A DNA stretch of 64,000 bases from Glutamicibacter sp002979865 (lineage in GTDB: Bacteria; Actinomycetota; Actinomycetes; Actinomycetales; Micrococcaceae). The DNA lies in NCBI RefSeq assembly GCF_050030965.1, contig NZ_CP188297.1:2480001-2544000 (forward strand), given 5' to 3'. Below are positions 8,044 to 16,108 of this stretch, in pieces. The stretch's first letter is position 1, and each line of letters begins with the position of its first letter. A program made the translations under genes and the position numbers. Under the pieces are notes generated by a model, which worked only from the letters and a program-made list of their open reading frames with translations, ran no database searches and was not told the origin of the DNA.

Positions 8044-9105
8044 CTAGCCGATCGCGGAAGAGCGCCACCAGTCGATTCCGGCATCGCCCTGGGCGATCTT
8101 GGCAATCTGGGCCAATTCCGCCTCGGAGAACTCAAGGTTGTCCAGCGCACCCAAGTTCTCGTCGAGCTGCTTGGTGGACGAGGCGCCGATCAATACCGAG
8201 GTTGCCGCGCCATCGCGCAGCAGCCAGGCCAGGGCCATCTGCGCCAGCGACTGCCCGCGCGTCTGCGCAACCTCGTTCAGGCTGCGGACCTTGGCCAGGT
8301 TCTGATCGGTCAGCTGGGCTTCGAGCGAACGGCGTCCGCCTTGGCGAACCACATCAGTGGTTTCCAGGTACTTATCGGTGAGCAGGCCCTGGGCCAGCGG
8401 GGTGAAAGCAATGGTGCCCATGCGTTCCTTTTCCAGGGTTTGCAGCAGGCCGTGCTCTACCCAGGGGTTCAGGATGTTGTACGACGGCTGATGGATTACC
8501 AGCGGGGTTCCCAGGTCCTTGGCGATTGCGGCAGCCTCGGCGGTGCGTTCTGCCGAGTACGAGGAGATGCCCACGTAGGTGGCCTTGCCCTGACGAACCA
8601 GGGTATCCAAAGCGCCGATGGTTTCTTCCAGGGGAGTCTTCGGATCGAAACGGTGCGAATAGAAGATGTCCACGTAGTCCAGATTCATCTTCTTCAGCGA
8701 GGCTTCGCAGGAGGCCAGCAGGTACTTGCGCGAGCCGAAGGTGCCGTGCGGGCCTGGCCACATGTCGTAGCCGGCCTTGGAGGAGATGACCAGCTCGTTG
8801 CGGTAGGGATTGAAGTCTTTTTCCATCATGCGGCCGAAGTTCTCTTCGGCTGAACCTGCCGGAGGACCGTAATTGTTGGCCAGATCGAAGTGGTTGATGC
8901 CGTTATCGAAAGCGTGGCGCAGGATCTCGCGCTGGGAATCGAATGGACGGTTATCGCCGAAATTCCACCACAGTCCCAGGGATAGCGGGGGCAAGCGCAG
9001 GCCGGAATCGCCAACGCGGCGGTAGCCGAAGTGCTCATAGCGGTCTGCGGCAGCAGTGTAGGGACGGTGCAGTTCCGGGATGGACGGGAGGCGTTCGTAT
9101 TCCAC
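8044..9105 (-). CDS. yghZ: Aldo/keto reductase, L-glyceraldehyde 3-phosphate reductase type
   Basis: 353 residues, an NADPH-dependent TIM-barrel reductase. The N-terminal stretch (FGYRRVGDSGLRLPPLSLGLWWNFGD split over the first 50 residues), FDLANNYGPPAGSAEENFGR, ISSKAGYDMWPGP and the late VLIGASSTKQLDENL follow the E. coli YghZ/MgrA subgroup very closely. That group reduces L-glyceraldehyde 3-phosphate and methylglyoxal, so a detoxification role is likely. The start is GTG 9105 with AAAGGTG upstream. It is monocistronic, with its own terminator. Confidence 0.85.
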   Translation of the reverse strand: MEYERLPSIPELHRPYTAAADRYEHFGYRRVGDSGLRLPPLSLGLWWNFGDNRPFDSQREILRHAFDNGINHFDLANNYGPPAGSAEENFGRMMEKDFNPYRNELVISSKAGYDMWPGPHGTFGSRKYLLASCEASLKKMNLDYVDIFYSHRFDPKTPLEETIGALDTLVRQGKATYVGISSYSAERTAEAAAIAKDLGTPLVIHQPSYNILNPWVEHGLLQTLEKERMGTIAFTPLAQGLLTDKYLETTDVVRQGGRRSLEAQLTDQNLAKVRSLNEVAQTRGQSLAQMALAWLLRDGAATSVLIGASSTKQLDENLGALDNLEFSEAELAQIAKIAQGDAGIDWWRSSAIG

Positions 9106-9401
9106 GAGGCACCTTTCTGCCAGGTCAAGCGCTGGCGAGCGGAAATCGATTTGACGTCAGTTTCCACAATAGGCCAGAGCCTGAACTAAATAAATAGCGC
9201 AAAGGTGAATCCGCTGTGTGCGTAAAGGTTTCGTGGGTTTGGATTAAATGATGAACCGACCCGCCAGGCCAAGGAGGTAACGCCTGTGCGGATCGGTTGA
9301 TCTAGATCACTCGCACCTTGAGAAGGTAATAACCACACTAGGAGCTGAAACTTGAAAGTAGCTGAATGCGAGGTGTGCGGTCTCTTGGGAAAAGGCTTTT
9401 G
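9106..9401. other. Intergenic region with a hairpin and two micro-ORFs on the plus strand
   Basis: About 300 bases without a normal gene. On the plus strand a 10-bp stem with one mismatch (9254-9264 with 9288-9298) carries AAGGAGGT in its loop, 7 bases before the four-codon ORF GTG-CGG-ATC-GGT-TGA (9286-9300). A perfect palindrome TGATCTAGATCA follows (9298-9309). Then AGGAG (9340-9344) stands 7 bases before a 17-codon TTG-start ORF (9352-9405) encoding a Cys-rich peptide (MKVAECEVCGLLGKGFC). It must also hold the leftward promoter of the aldo/keto reductase, which I cannot place with confidence. Confidence 0.4.
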
Positions 9402-9563
9402 CTAATAATTCGAGGGCGGATCCGAAGCCGGGAATGACTCGTCTTCCCACTCTTCGACGAGAGCTTCATCGTGCTCGTCATGGCGCTTCTTTTCTTCTGC
9501 GGCCAGTCGCAGCTTTTCCTCTTCAGCGCCACCGGGCTGCCCAGCAGCTGATTGTTCAGGCAT
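9402..9563 (-). CDS. Small conserved-type actinobacterial protein, 53 residues
   Basis: A 53-residue acidic protein with a charged helical centre (EEEKLRLAAEEKKRHDEHDE) and the ending EWEDESFPASDPPSNY. A terminal SFPASDPPSN motif is, as I recall, common at the ends of short uncharacterised actinobacterial proteins. A strong ribosome site (GGAGGAAG) precedes ATG 9563, which makes it a credible gene although it is very short. Its function is unknown. It is transcribed divergently from the alpha/beta hydrolase. Confidence 0.7.
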   Translation of the reverse strand: MPEQSAAGQPGGAEEEKLRLAAEEKKRHDEHDEALVEEWEDESFPASDPPSNY

Positions 9564-9707
9564 GATCTTCCTCCCAACTTCCGTGGGCCACCCCCTGCGG
9601 ATGGCTGGACCCTGTGTCTTCAGTGTTCACCTATTAGCCGCGGATGTCGAGGGCGGCGGCCAACACTGATTTCGCCTTCACCGTCAATACAGGATTTAAT
9701 CGAAGGC

Positions 9708-10499
9708 ATGCCGATGATCAATAATCCCGCAGATGGTTCCGAAATCTTCTTTGACGATGACGGGGCTGCCGGGGAGCCGATTCTCTTCCTCCATGGCTCC
9801 GCCCTGTCCCGGTCCATCTGGAGAGGGCTCGGCTACACCAAGGCGTTGGGCCAGGGGCACCGCACCATCCGCATGGACCTGCGCGGGCATGGCAAGTCAG
9901 CCAAATCCCATGACGTAGCCGACTACACCATGGACAAGGTGGCCGGCGATATCCGCGCGGTGATGGATCACCTGGGCATCGGACGTATTCACATTGTCGG
10001 CTACTCTTTTGGCGCACGCACCGGGCTGCACATGGCCATGCACCACCCAGAGCAGGTGATCTCGCTGATCATGCTCGGCGGCACCTACGAAATTACCCCC
10101 GGCGAAATCGGGAAGCTCTTCTTCCCCGGCTACCTCGAGGTCCTGCGCAATGGCGACATCGAAGGATTCGTCACCGGGCAAGAAAAGAATGGACGCCTGG
10201 ATCCAGCAACCCGCATGGCCTTCAAATCCAACGACCCGCTGGCCCTGGCTGCCTACTACGAGGCCGCCGAGACCCTGCAGAACATCAACCTGTCCGAGCT
10301 GGCGAAGATCAGAATCCCGACCTTGCTGCTGATCGGCACCCGGGACCAGCCGCGCTTCGACCAGAACAAGATCATGGTCCGCACCTTGCCCAATGCGCGC
10401 ATGGTGGCCTTGCCGGGGCGAACCCACGGCAGCACCCTGTTCCCGATTGAGCCTGTGGTCAAGGCCATCGAGTCCTTCTGGGCTGGACGCCAAGCATGA
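9708..10499 (+). CDS. Alpha/beta hydrolase
   Basis: 263 residues with the alpha/beta-hydrolase fold. Visible elements are ILFLHGSALS (oxyanion loop), GYSFGA (nucleophilic Ser), a late Asp (GTRDQPRF) and His (GRTHGST) for the triad. The frame is open from 9552, but homology begins at MPMINNPADGSEIFFDD; GAAGG lies just before ATG 9708, and ATG 9714 is an equally good start. It overlaps hrpB by 4 bases (ATGA), so the two are translationally coupled. The substrate is unknown. Confidence 0.8.
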   Translation: MPMINNPADGSEIFFDDDGAAGEPILFLHGSALSRSIWRGLGYTKALGQGHRTIRMDLRGHGKSAKSHDVADYTMDKVAGDIRAVMDHLGIGRIHIVGYSFGARTGLHMAMHHPEQVISLIMLGGTYEITPGEIGKLFFPGYLEVLRNGDIEGFVTGQEKNGRLDPATRMAFKSNDPLALAAYYEAAETLQNINLSELAKIRIPTLLLIGTRDQPRFDQNKIMVRTLPNARMVALPGRTHGSTLFPIEPVVKAIESFWAGRQA

Positions 10500-13054
10500 G
10501 TTCGGCCCGCTTCGACCTGAACAGGATTGCTTCAGGGCTGGCTTTCGGTCCCAGCAGGGAGGAACTCCAAGAATCCTTGGCGGCTGATCCTGCCCAGCCG
10601 TTGGTGATCCAAGCGCCACCGGGATCCGGCAAGACGACGATAGTTCCACCCACGGTAGCCAACGCCCTGGACCAGGCAGGACTGGCTGGCAAGATCATCG
10701 TGACCCAGCCACGCCGTGTCGCTGCCCGGGCTGCTGCCCGTCGCCTCGCCCAGCTTGATGGATCGGTTCTGGGCCAGCGTGTTGGCTTCGCCGTGCGCGG
10801 GGAACGGCAAGCTTCGGCGCAGACCCGCGTGGAATTCGTGACCGCAGGCCTGATGCTGCGCAGGTTGCTGGCCGATCCGGATGTTGCCGGTGTGAGCGCG
10901 GTGATCATTGATGAGGTCCACGAGCGGTCGATCGATACGGATTTGTTGCTGGCGATGGCCAACCAGGTCAGCGAATTGCGTGATGACCTGTCGCTGATCC
11001 TGATGAGTGCCACCTTGCACGCCGGGGAACTCTCGGCGCTGCTGGCCCGTGGCCAGGCCGCTCCAGTGCTCAGCGCCCACACCGCGCAGTTTGCCGTGCA
11101 AGAAGCTTTCGACAGCTTCGCCGGAATCCGGAACACCGAACGCGGGCTGAACGATGACTACCTGCGCCACGTTGCCGCCGTCGCGGTACGCCACAGCGCG
11201 GCAGCCAACGCAGCAAGCGCAACCCCGGTGGACACCTTGGTGTTCGTCCCCGGGGTACGGGAAGTCGACCGCGTCTGCTCGCAGATTTCTGCCTCCGGAG
11301 TGCAAGTCCTGGCCTTGCACTCGCAGATCTCTTCCAAGGAACAAGACCGGATCCTCAGTGAGCCGGAGGCTGGCAGCGCCCCGCGGATCATCGTCTCCAC
11401 CTCCATTGCCGAATCGTCGGTGACCGTGCCGCGCGTTCATCTGGTGGTGGACGCCGGCTACGCCCGCGAGCCGCGCCGAGACAGCTCGCGTGGTTTCTCG
11501 GGGTTGATGACCGTGGTGGCCAGCCGTTCCGCGGCCACCCAGCGGGCGGGCCGGGCAGGACGACTCGGGCCGGGCAAGGTGGTGCGGACCTTGGACCCCA
11601 AGTCCTTTGCCGCCGCCCCGGCGCACTCCACACCGGAAATCCGCACCGGCGACCTGGTCGCCGCCGGCTTGTCGCTCGCGGCATGGGGGACCCCGCGTGG
11701 CGAGGGGCTGGCCATGTGGGAAGCGCCGCCGGCTAGCGCCATGGCCAGCGATGAGCAGATCCTGCGCAGCCTGGACGCGGTTGACGGCACCGGGCAGATC
11801 ACCGCCCTGGGCGAGCAGATGATGAAGGTTCCAGCAGACCCGCGTGCCGCCCGCGCGTTGCTCGAAGGCAGCCGGATTTTCGGCACCCGGGCTGCCTCGG
11901 ATGCTGTCGCATTGCTGGCCAGCTCGGAACGCATTGCCAGCGCGGACCTGAATGAATTGCTTGCCGCGGTGCGCCGGAGTTCGCATCCGGCGCACCGTGC
12001 CTGGAAGCATGAAGCGCAGCGCCTGGAAAAGCTCCTGGGCACTGCGGAAAACCGCACCGGGCGGCAGCCTGCACCGGCAGCTGCGGCCCTGGCAGGCGTG
12101 TGCGCTTTGGCGTACCCGCAATGGATTGCGCGCAAGGTCGGCCCGGAGGAATACCTGTTGGCTTCGGGGACCCGGGCAACCTTGCCACGCGGCAGCCAGC
12201 TGATGCATGAGGAATTTCTTGCGGTCGCCGAAGTTTCCCGTGCCGGATCCAAGGCGGTGATCCGACGGGCCGTTGGCATCGAACTTGGCACTGCCGTCGA
12301 CCTGTTGCCGCAGATGCACCAGAAGCGCGAAGTGGCGGAGCTGGTTGACGGCAGGATCACCGCTCGCCAGATCGAGAGCTTTGGCGAGATCGAGCTGGCG
12401 GCCCATCCGGTCAAGGCCACCGCAGAGCTGGGCATGCAGGCTGTTGCCAGCGCCATAGCTACGCAGGGGATAGCCTTCTTCGGCACCCATGAAAAGTTTG
12501 ATGCTTTGCGCCGGCGGATGGCCGTGGCCCATCGCCTGCTCGGCGAACCCTTTGCCGCGGTGGATGACCAGGCCCTGATTGCCTCGGCGGGCAACTGGCT
12601 GCAGCCGGTCTTGCGGCAGGTAGCCGCCGGCAAGAACGCTGCCAAGGTTGACCTGTATTCGGCATTGCGGACCTTGCTGCCGTGGGAGCATGCCCATGAT
12701 TTTGATTCGCTGGTGCCCGAACGGCTCCAGGTGCCTTCGGGATCAAGGATTTCCGTGGCCTATCCCGAGGTCGGTGAAACCGGTCCAGCGGTCGTCGCCG
12801 TGAAATTGCAAGAATGCTTCGGGCTCGATGAGTCGCCGCGGCTGGTCAAGGGCAAGCTTGCCGTCCAGTTCCACTTGCTTTCGCCCGGTGGCCGGCCGCT
12901 GGCGGTGACCGATGACCTGGTTAGCTTCTTCAATGGGCCCTACGCCCAGGTGCGTTCTGAAATGCGCGGGCGCTACCCGAAGCATCCTTGGCCGGAGAAT
13001 CCATGGGACCACGTGGCAACGGCAAAGACCAAGAACCGATTGGGCCGGCAGTAG
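10496..13054 (+). CDS. hrpB: ATP-dependent RNA helicase HrpB
   Basis: 852 residues, a DEAH-box helicase. The domain order is RecA1 with Walker A GSGKTT and motif II DEVH (IIDEVHERS), motif III SAT (LMSATLH), RecA2 ending in QRAGRAGR, then helicase-associated and HrpB C-terminal regions (PYAQVRSEMRGRYPKHPWPENP). Length and C-terminal signature fit HrpB rather than HrpA (about 1,300). Its cellular role is poorly defined in bacteria. The start overlaps the hydrolase stop. Confidence 0.9.
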   Translation: MSSARFDLNRIASGLAFGPSREELQESLAADPAQPLVIQAPPGSGKTTIVPPTVANALDQAGLAGKIIVTQPRRVAARAAARRLAQLDGSVLGQRVGFAVRGERQASAQTRVEFVTAGLMLRRLLADPDVAGVSAVIIDEVHERSIDTDLLLAMANQVSELRDDLSLILMSATLHAGELSALLARGQAAPVLSAHTAQFAVQEAFDSFAGIRNTERGLNDDYLRHVAAVAVRHSAAANAASATPVDTLVFVPGVREVDRVCSQISASGVQVLALHSQISSKEQDRILSEPEAGSAPRIIVSTSIAESSVTVPRVHLVVDAGYAREPRRDSSRGFSGLMTVVASRSAATQRAGRAGRLGPGKVVRTLDPKSFAAAPAHSTPEIRTGDLVAAGLSLAAWGTPRGEGLAMWEAPPASAMASDEQILRSLDAVDGTGQITALGEQMMKVPADPRAARALLEGSRIFGTRAASDAVALLASSERIASADLNELLAAVRRSSHPAHRAWKHEAQRLEKLLGTAENRTGRQPAPAAAALAGVCALAYPQWIARKVGPEEYLLASGTRATLPRGSQLMHEEFLAVAEVSRAGSKAVIRRAVGIELGTAVDLLPQMHQKREVAELVDGRITARQIESFGEIELAAHPVKATAELGMQAVASAIATQGIAFFGTHEKFDALRRRMAVAHRLLGEPFAAVDDQALIASAGNWLQPVLRQVAAGKNAAKVDLYSALRTLLPWEHAHDFDSLVPERLQVPSGSRISVAYPEVGETGPAVVAVKLQECFGLDESPRLVKGKLAVQFHLLSPGGRPLAVTDDLVSFFNGPYAQVRSEMRGRYPKHPWPENPWDHVATAKTKNRLGRQ

Positions 13055-13057
13055 GCA

Positions 13058-13110
13058 AAAGCACGCCGGGGCCGAGGCCCGGAAGAACGAGCCAGGTCCC
13101 GGCGTGCTTT
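13058..13110 (+). terminator. Terminator hairpin after hrpB
   Basis: A 13-bp perfect stem (AAAGCACGCCGGG, 13058-13070, with 13098-13110) has a 27-base loop that can fold further. It lies between convergent genes, with no long T tract. Confidence 0.7.
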
Positions 13111-13124
13111 CCGGCGCCCAGGTT

Positions 13125-14357
13125 CTAGGCGAACGCTGAGAAGCCGGTGATGTCGCGGCCCATGATCAAGGCCTGCACGGTTTCGGTACCTTCATAGGTG
13201 TGGATTGCTTCCACATCGGCGAAATGGCGGGCCACGCGGTTGCTGGTCAGGATACCGTTGCCGCCGAGCAGGTCGCGGGCGTTCGCTGCGATGGCGCGTG
13301 CGGTGCGGGTAGCGGTGTACTTGGCCAGCGACGCCTGCGGGCCGGTCAGCTCACCGGAAGTTTCGCGCTTGGTCGCCTGCATGACCAGAACCTGGATAGT
13401 AGCCAGTTCGGACTGCATGCGGGCCAGGCGCTCCTGGACGATCTGGCTGGCGGCCAGCGGACGACCGAACTGCACGCGCTGCTTGGCGTAGCTCACGGCC
13501 GACTCGTAGCAAGCGGTCGCGTGGCCCACGGCAGACCAGGCGACACCCAGCCGGGTGGCGAACAGGACGCGCGAGGTGTCCTTGAAGCTCTTGGCTTCGG
13601 GCATCACATCGTGGTCCGGAACGAAGACGTTCTCCATGCGGATATGCGCCTGCCAGATAGCGCGCAGGGAGAGCTTGTTTTCGATGGTGGTGGCCTTGTA
13701 GCCTTCGGCATCCTGGTGCACGATGAATCCGCGGACCTTGCCTTCGTCGTCGCGGGCCCAAACGATGCTCACGCCGCCGACCGAGCCGTTGCCGATCCAT
13801 TTCTTTTCACCGCTCAGGCGGTATCCGCCCTCGACCTTGGCGGCACGGGTTTCCAGCGAAACCGAGTCGGAACCATGAGTTGGTTCAGTCAGCGCGAAAG
13901 CGCCTGGAAGTTCGCCGCGCAGCATGGGGATGGCGTACTTCTTGATCTGCTGGGCATTGCCGCAGTACAGCACGGAGCGCAGAGCCAGACCGCCCTGGAC
14001 GCCAACAATGGTGGAGACCGAACCGTCGCCACGGGCCATTTCCATGTTGACCAAGCCGGCAGCCAGCGGGCTCATTTCCTCGTAGCCTTCCAGGTTCAGG
14101 CCATCGCGCAGCAGATCCGCATCGCCGAGCTTCTTGAGCAGATGCAGCGGGTAGTCGGCCTTGTCCCAGTACTCGTGGATGTCGTCCTTGACGTCGTCGA
14201 GGATGAATGCGCGGGCCTTAGCTCGCCACGCGTTGTCCGCTTCGCCTACTTCTGCGAAGATTCCGGTCGGATCGATATTGACGTCTCCGGACCACAGGTC
14301 GTATTCGGGTTCGACAACGCCGGCGGGAAATTCAAAACCGGTCTCCAGCTGGGACAT
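13125..14357 (-). CDS. Acyl-CoA dehydrogenase family protein (glutaryl-CoA dehydrogenase-like)
   Basis: 410 residues, an FAD enzyme oxidising acyl-CoA thioesters. Motifs include FALTEPTHGSDSVSLETRA (flavin and substrate contacts), GEKKWIGNGSVGG, RVQFGRPLA and YEGTETVQALIMGRDITG. The Glu of YEGT is the catalytic base position of the glutaryl-CoA/isovaleryl subgroup. Overall layout is nearest to GcdH, although glutaryl-CoA as substrate is not proved. AGGAG precedes ATG 14357. A leftward promoter with an overlapping palindrome lies at 14381-14428, downstream of a TetR gene that may control it. Confidence 0.8.
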   Translation of the reverse strand: MSQLETGFEFPAGVVEPEYDLWSGDVNIDPTGIFAEVGEADNAWRAKARAFILDDVKDDIHEYWDKADYPLHLLKKLGDADLLRDGLNLEGYEEMSPLAAGLVNMEMARGDGSVSTIVGVQGGLALRSVLYCGNAQQIKKYAIPMLRGELPGAFALTEPTHGSDSVSLETRAAKVEGGYRLSGEKKWIGNGSVGGVSIVWARDDEGKVRGFIVHQDAEGYKATTIENKLSLRAIWQAHIRMENVFVPDHDVMPEAKSFKDTSRVLFATRLGVAWSAVGHATACYESAVSYAKQRVQFGRPLAASQIVQERLARMQSELATIQVLVMQATKRETSGELTGPQASLAKYTATRTARAIAANARDLLGGNGILTSNRVARHFADVEAIHTYEGTETVQALIMGRDITGFSAFA

Positions 14358-14380
14358 TTCAGATGCTCCTAATAGCTACG

Positions 14381-14428
14381 GTGAAAAAAGCTTCACTCCT
14401 AGACTAGTGGAACGCAGTGCCATGTCAA
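14381..14428 (-). promoter_or_regulatory. Promoter and candidate operator of the acyl-CoA dehydrogenase
   Basis: On the minus strand, TTGACA (14428-14423), a 16-base spacer and TAGTCT (14406-14401) form a plausible sigma70 promoter. The inverted repeat GTGAA-N6-TTCAC (14381-14396) covers the expected transcription start. A second repeat, GAAAC-N3-GTTTC (14429-14441), touches the -35. The adjacent TetR protein is the obvious candidate binder. Confidence 0.5.
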
Positions 14429-14460
14429 GAAACTTGGTTTCAAGAGTTGGGTGGAATCGA

Positions 14461-15150
14461 TTAGTTTCCGTGCTCTTTGAGCGCGCGGGAGACGGCCTGG
14501 AGAATCGCCTGCTCATCGGCGCCGGCATCCAGCACGGAAACCACCACGCTGGGGGCCGCAGGCTTGGGGGCGGCCGCTGCCTGTCCGGGGTCGAGCAGAT
14601 CCGGGAAGCGGTTCAGGAACTGGCGCACATCGTTGGCCAGCTTGGTGCGGTCCGTGCATTGCGCGTCTTTCAGCCAGCTGCGCAAATGATCGTTGTGGAT
14701 CGCAACCAGGCCAGCGCTAACGCCCAGGCACAGCGACTTCTCCGTGGCGCTCTTTGCCAAATCGCGACGGTTCAGGAACCCGTAAAACGCCCGTTCGTAA
14801 CGGTGAGTGGAGACCAGCTCGCGCTCTCGCAGCGACGGCACCGAGGAGAGCAGCTTGTGGCGCAACTGGGCACCTTCGGGGTTGACCGTGTACTGGTCGA
14901 AAACCACATGCGCGGCATCGATGAGCGTAGTGATTGCATCAACCGACGAGGCGGCCAGCGTGGTCTCGACGTGTGTAATGATCATTTCCTGGTCGGCGAA
15001 GACCATATTCTCTTTCGACCCGAAACGGCGGAAGAAAGTGGAACGGGAAATGCCAGCGGCAGCTGCCAGCTCGTCGACGCTGGTGGCATCGAAGCCCTGG
15101 GTAATGAGTAGATCAAGGGCTGCTGGGGGTACTGCGGAAGAAGCGATCAT
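14461..15150 (-). CDS. TetR family transcriptional regulator
   Basis: 229 residues. The N-terminal helix-turn-helix reads TSVDELAAAAGISRSTFFRRFGSKENMVFAD, the standard TetR DNA-binding signature; the C-terminal ligand domain is divergent and ends in an Ala/Pro-rich linker and a short helix. No Shine-Dalgarno is seen before ATG 15150, so the message may be leaderless. It sits upstream of and in the same direction as the acyl-CoA dehydrogenase, whose promoter contains palindromes. Control of that gene is a reasonable inference. Confidence 0.8.
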   Translation of the reverse strand: MIASSAVPPAALDLLITQGFDATSVDELAAAAGISRSTFFRRFGSKENMVFADQEMIITHVETTLAASSVDAITTLIDAAHVVFDQYTVNPEGAQLRHKLLSSVPSLRERELVSTHRYERAFYGFLNRRDLAKSATEKSLCLGVSAGLVAIHNDHLRSWLKDAQCTDRTKLANDVRQFLNRFPDLLDPGQAAAAPKPAAPSVVVSVLDAGADEQAILQAVSRALKEHGN

Positions 15151-15311
15151 GATTCACGAATTTAGCACGATTCAAGCTGGGAAATTCTTGGGTTCAGCTA
15201 TGCGCGCCGCGCAAATGATTGTGAACTACTGCGCCCATGACTACGCTGAACATCAGGGCGTTCCATGCAGGAACGCCATTCTTGGACGAAATGAAAGAGA
15301 AGTGAGGGCCC

Positions 15312-15743
15312 ATGGGAATCTCGATTGCAAACGCCGCGCTACGTTTGGTCAGTGGTGCGTTCATTCTCAACAGCGGCATCAACAAGTTGCGCATCGATGA
15401 AGCCAGCGCCGCAGGCCTGCAGCAGATGGCAGCCAACGGCGTGCCTCAGCTGGCCGAGCTGGAACCGGCAGTTTTCGGTAAGGCCGTATCCATCGGCGAG
15501 ATCTCGCTGGGTAGCGCCTTGCTGCTGCCGCTGATCCCATCGCGGCTGGCCGGCTTAGGCCTGGGCGCATTCTCCGGTGTGCTGCTGGCTTCCTACCTGC
15601 GCACTCCGGGCATGACAGAATCCGACGGCATCCGCCCAACCGCGGATGGCACCGCCCTGGCCAAGGACGTATGGCTGGCAGGTATCGCTGTGGCATTGAT
15701 TCTTGGTCGCAAGGGCGCCAAGAAGATCAAGAAAGCAAAATAA
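15312..15743 (+). CDS. Small DoxX-like membrane protein
   Basis: 143 residues with three to four hydrophobic stretches: a first segment at 5-25, then around ISLGSALLLPLIPSRL and GAFSGVLLASYL, and DVWLAGIAVALILG near the end. The tail is Lys-rich (GRKGAKKIKKAK). The RLVSGAFILNSGINKLR start resembles DoxX/DoxD-like proteins, which supports only a loose family call. It is a single gene, divergent from the TetR gene. Confidence 0.6.
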   Translation: MGISIANAALRLVSGAFILNSGINKLRIDEASAAGLQQMAANGVPQLAELEPAVFGKAVSIGEISLGSALLLPLIPSRLAGLGLGAFSGVLLASYLRTPGMTESDGIRPTADGTALAKDVWLAGIAVALILGRKGAKKIKKAK

Positions 15744-15847
15744 GCGGACGGAATCGCTTGAGCAAAACACTCGGCACGCCGTAAGTTGATCTTGGAGACT
15801 GCGGTTTTCAGCGGCCACATTTGAACTACAAGCTAAGAGGAGAACCA

Positions 15848-16030
15848 ATGGGTTTCTTAGATGATGCAAAGAAGAAGCTGGGCGAGGCAGTCGAAAACGC
15901 GAAGGACTTCGCAGGCGACGCTACCGAGAACGTGAAGAACTTCGCAGCGGACGCCCAAGAAAAAATCGGCGAGAAGGTCGATGAATTCAAGAACGGCGAT
16001 AGCAACGAAGAACCTGAAGACAAGGTCTAG
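15848..16030 (+). CDS. Small helical, highly charged protein (YtxH/antitoxin-Rv0909-like)
   Basis: 60 residues: MGFLDDAKKKLGEAVENAK followed by repeats of an amphipathic (D/E)xxKxFA pattern and an acidic tail (SNEEPEDKV). AGGAG precedes ATG 15848; the frame is open from 15821 without a ribosome site. Such proteins are listed either as stress-type (CsbD/LEA-like) or as Rv0909-like antitoxins. No toxin partner is adjacent, so a stress-related helical protein seems more likely. Function is unproved. Confidence 0.6.
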   Translation: MGFLDDAKKKLGEAVENAKDFAGDATENVKNFAADAQEKIGEKVDEFKNGDSNEEPEDKV

Positions 16031-16039
16031 CGACCACGA

Positions 16040-16088
16040 AGCCAGCGCCTGATCCAGCGACTTTCGAGTCCCGGACCAGGCGCTGGCT
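16040..16088. terminator. Hairpin between convergent genes
   Basis: A 12-bp perfect stem (AGCCAGCGCCTG, 16040-16051, with 16077-16088) and a 25-base loop. There is no T tract, so it is weak as an intrinsic terminator, but its placement between convergent genes suits that job. Confidence 0.55.
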
Positions 16089-16108
16089 CCGTTAAGAGCT
16101 GCCTCTGG

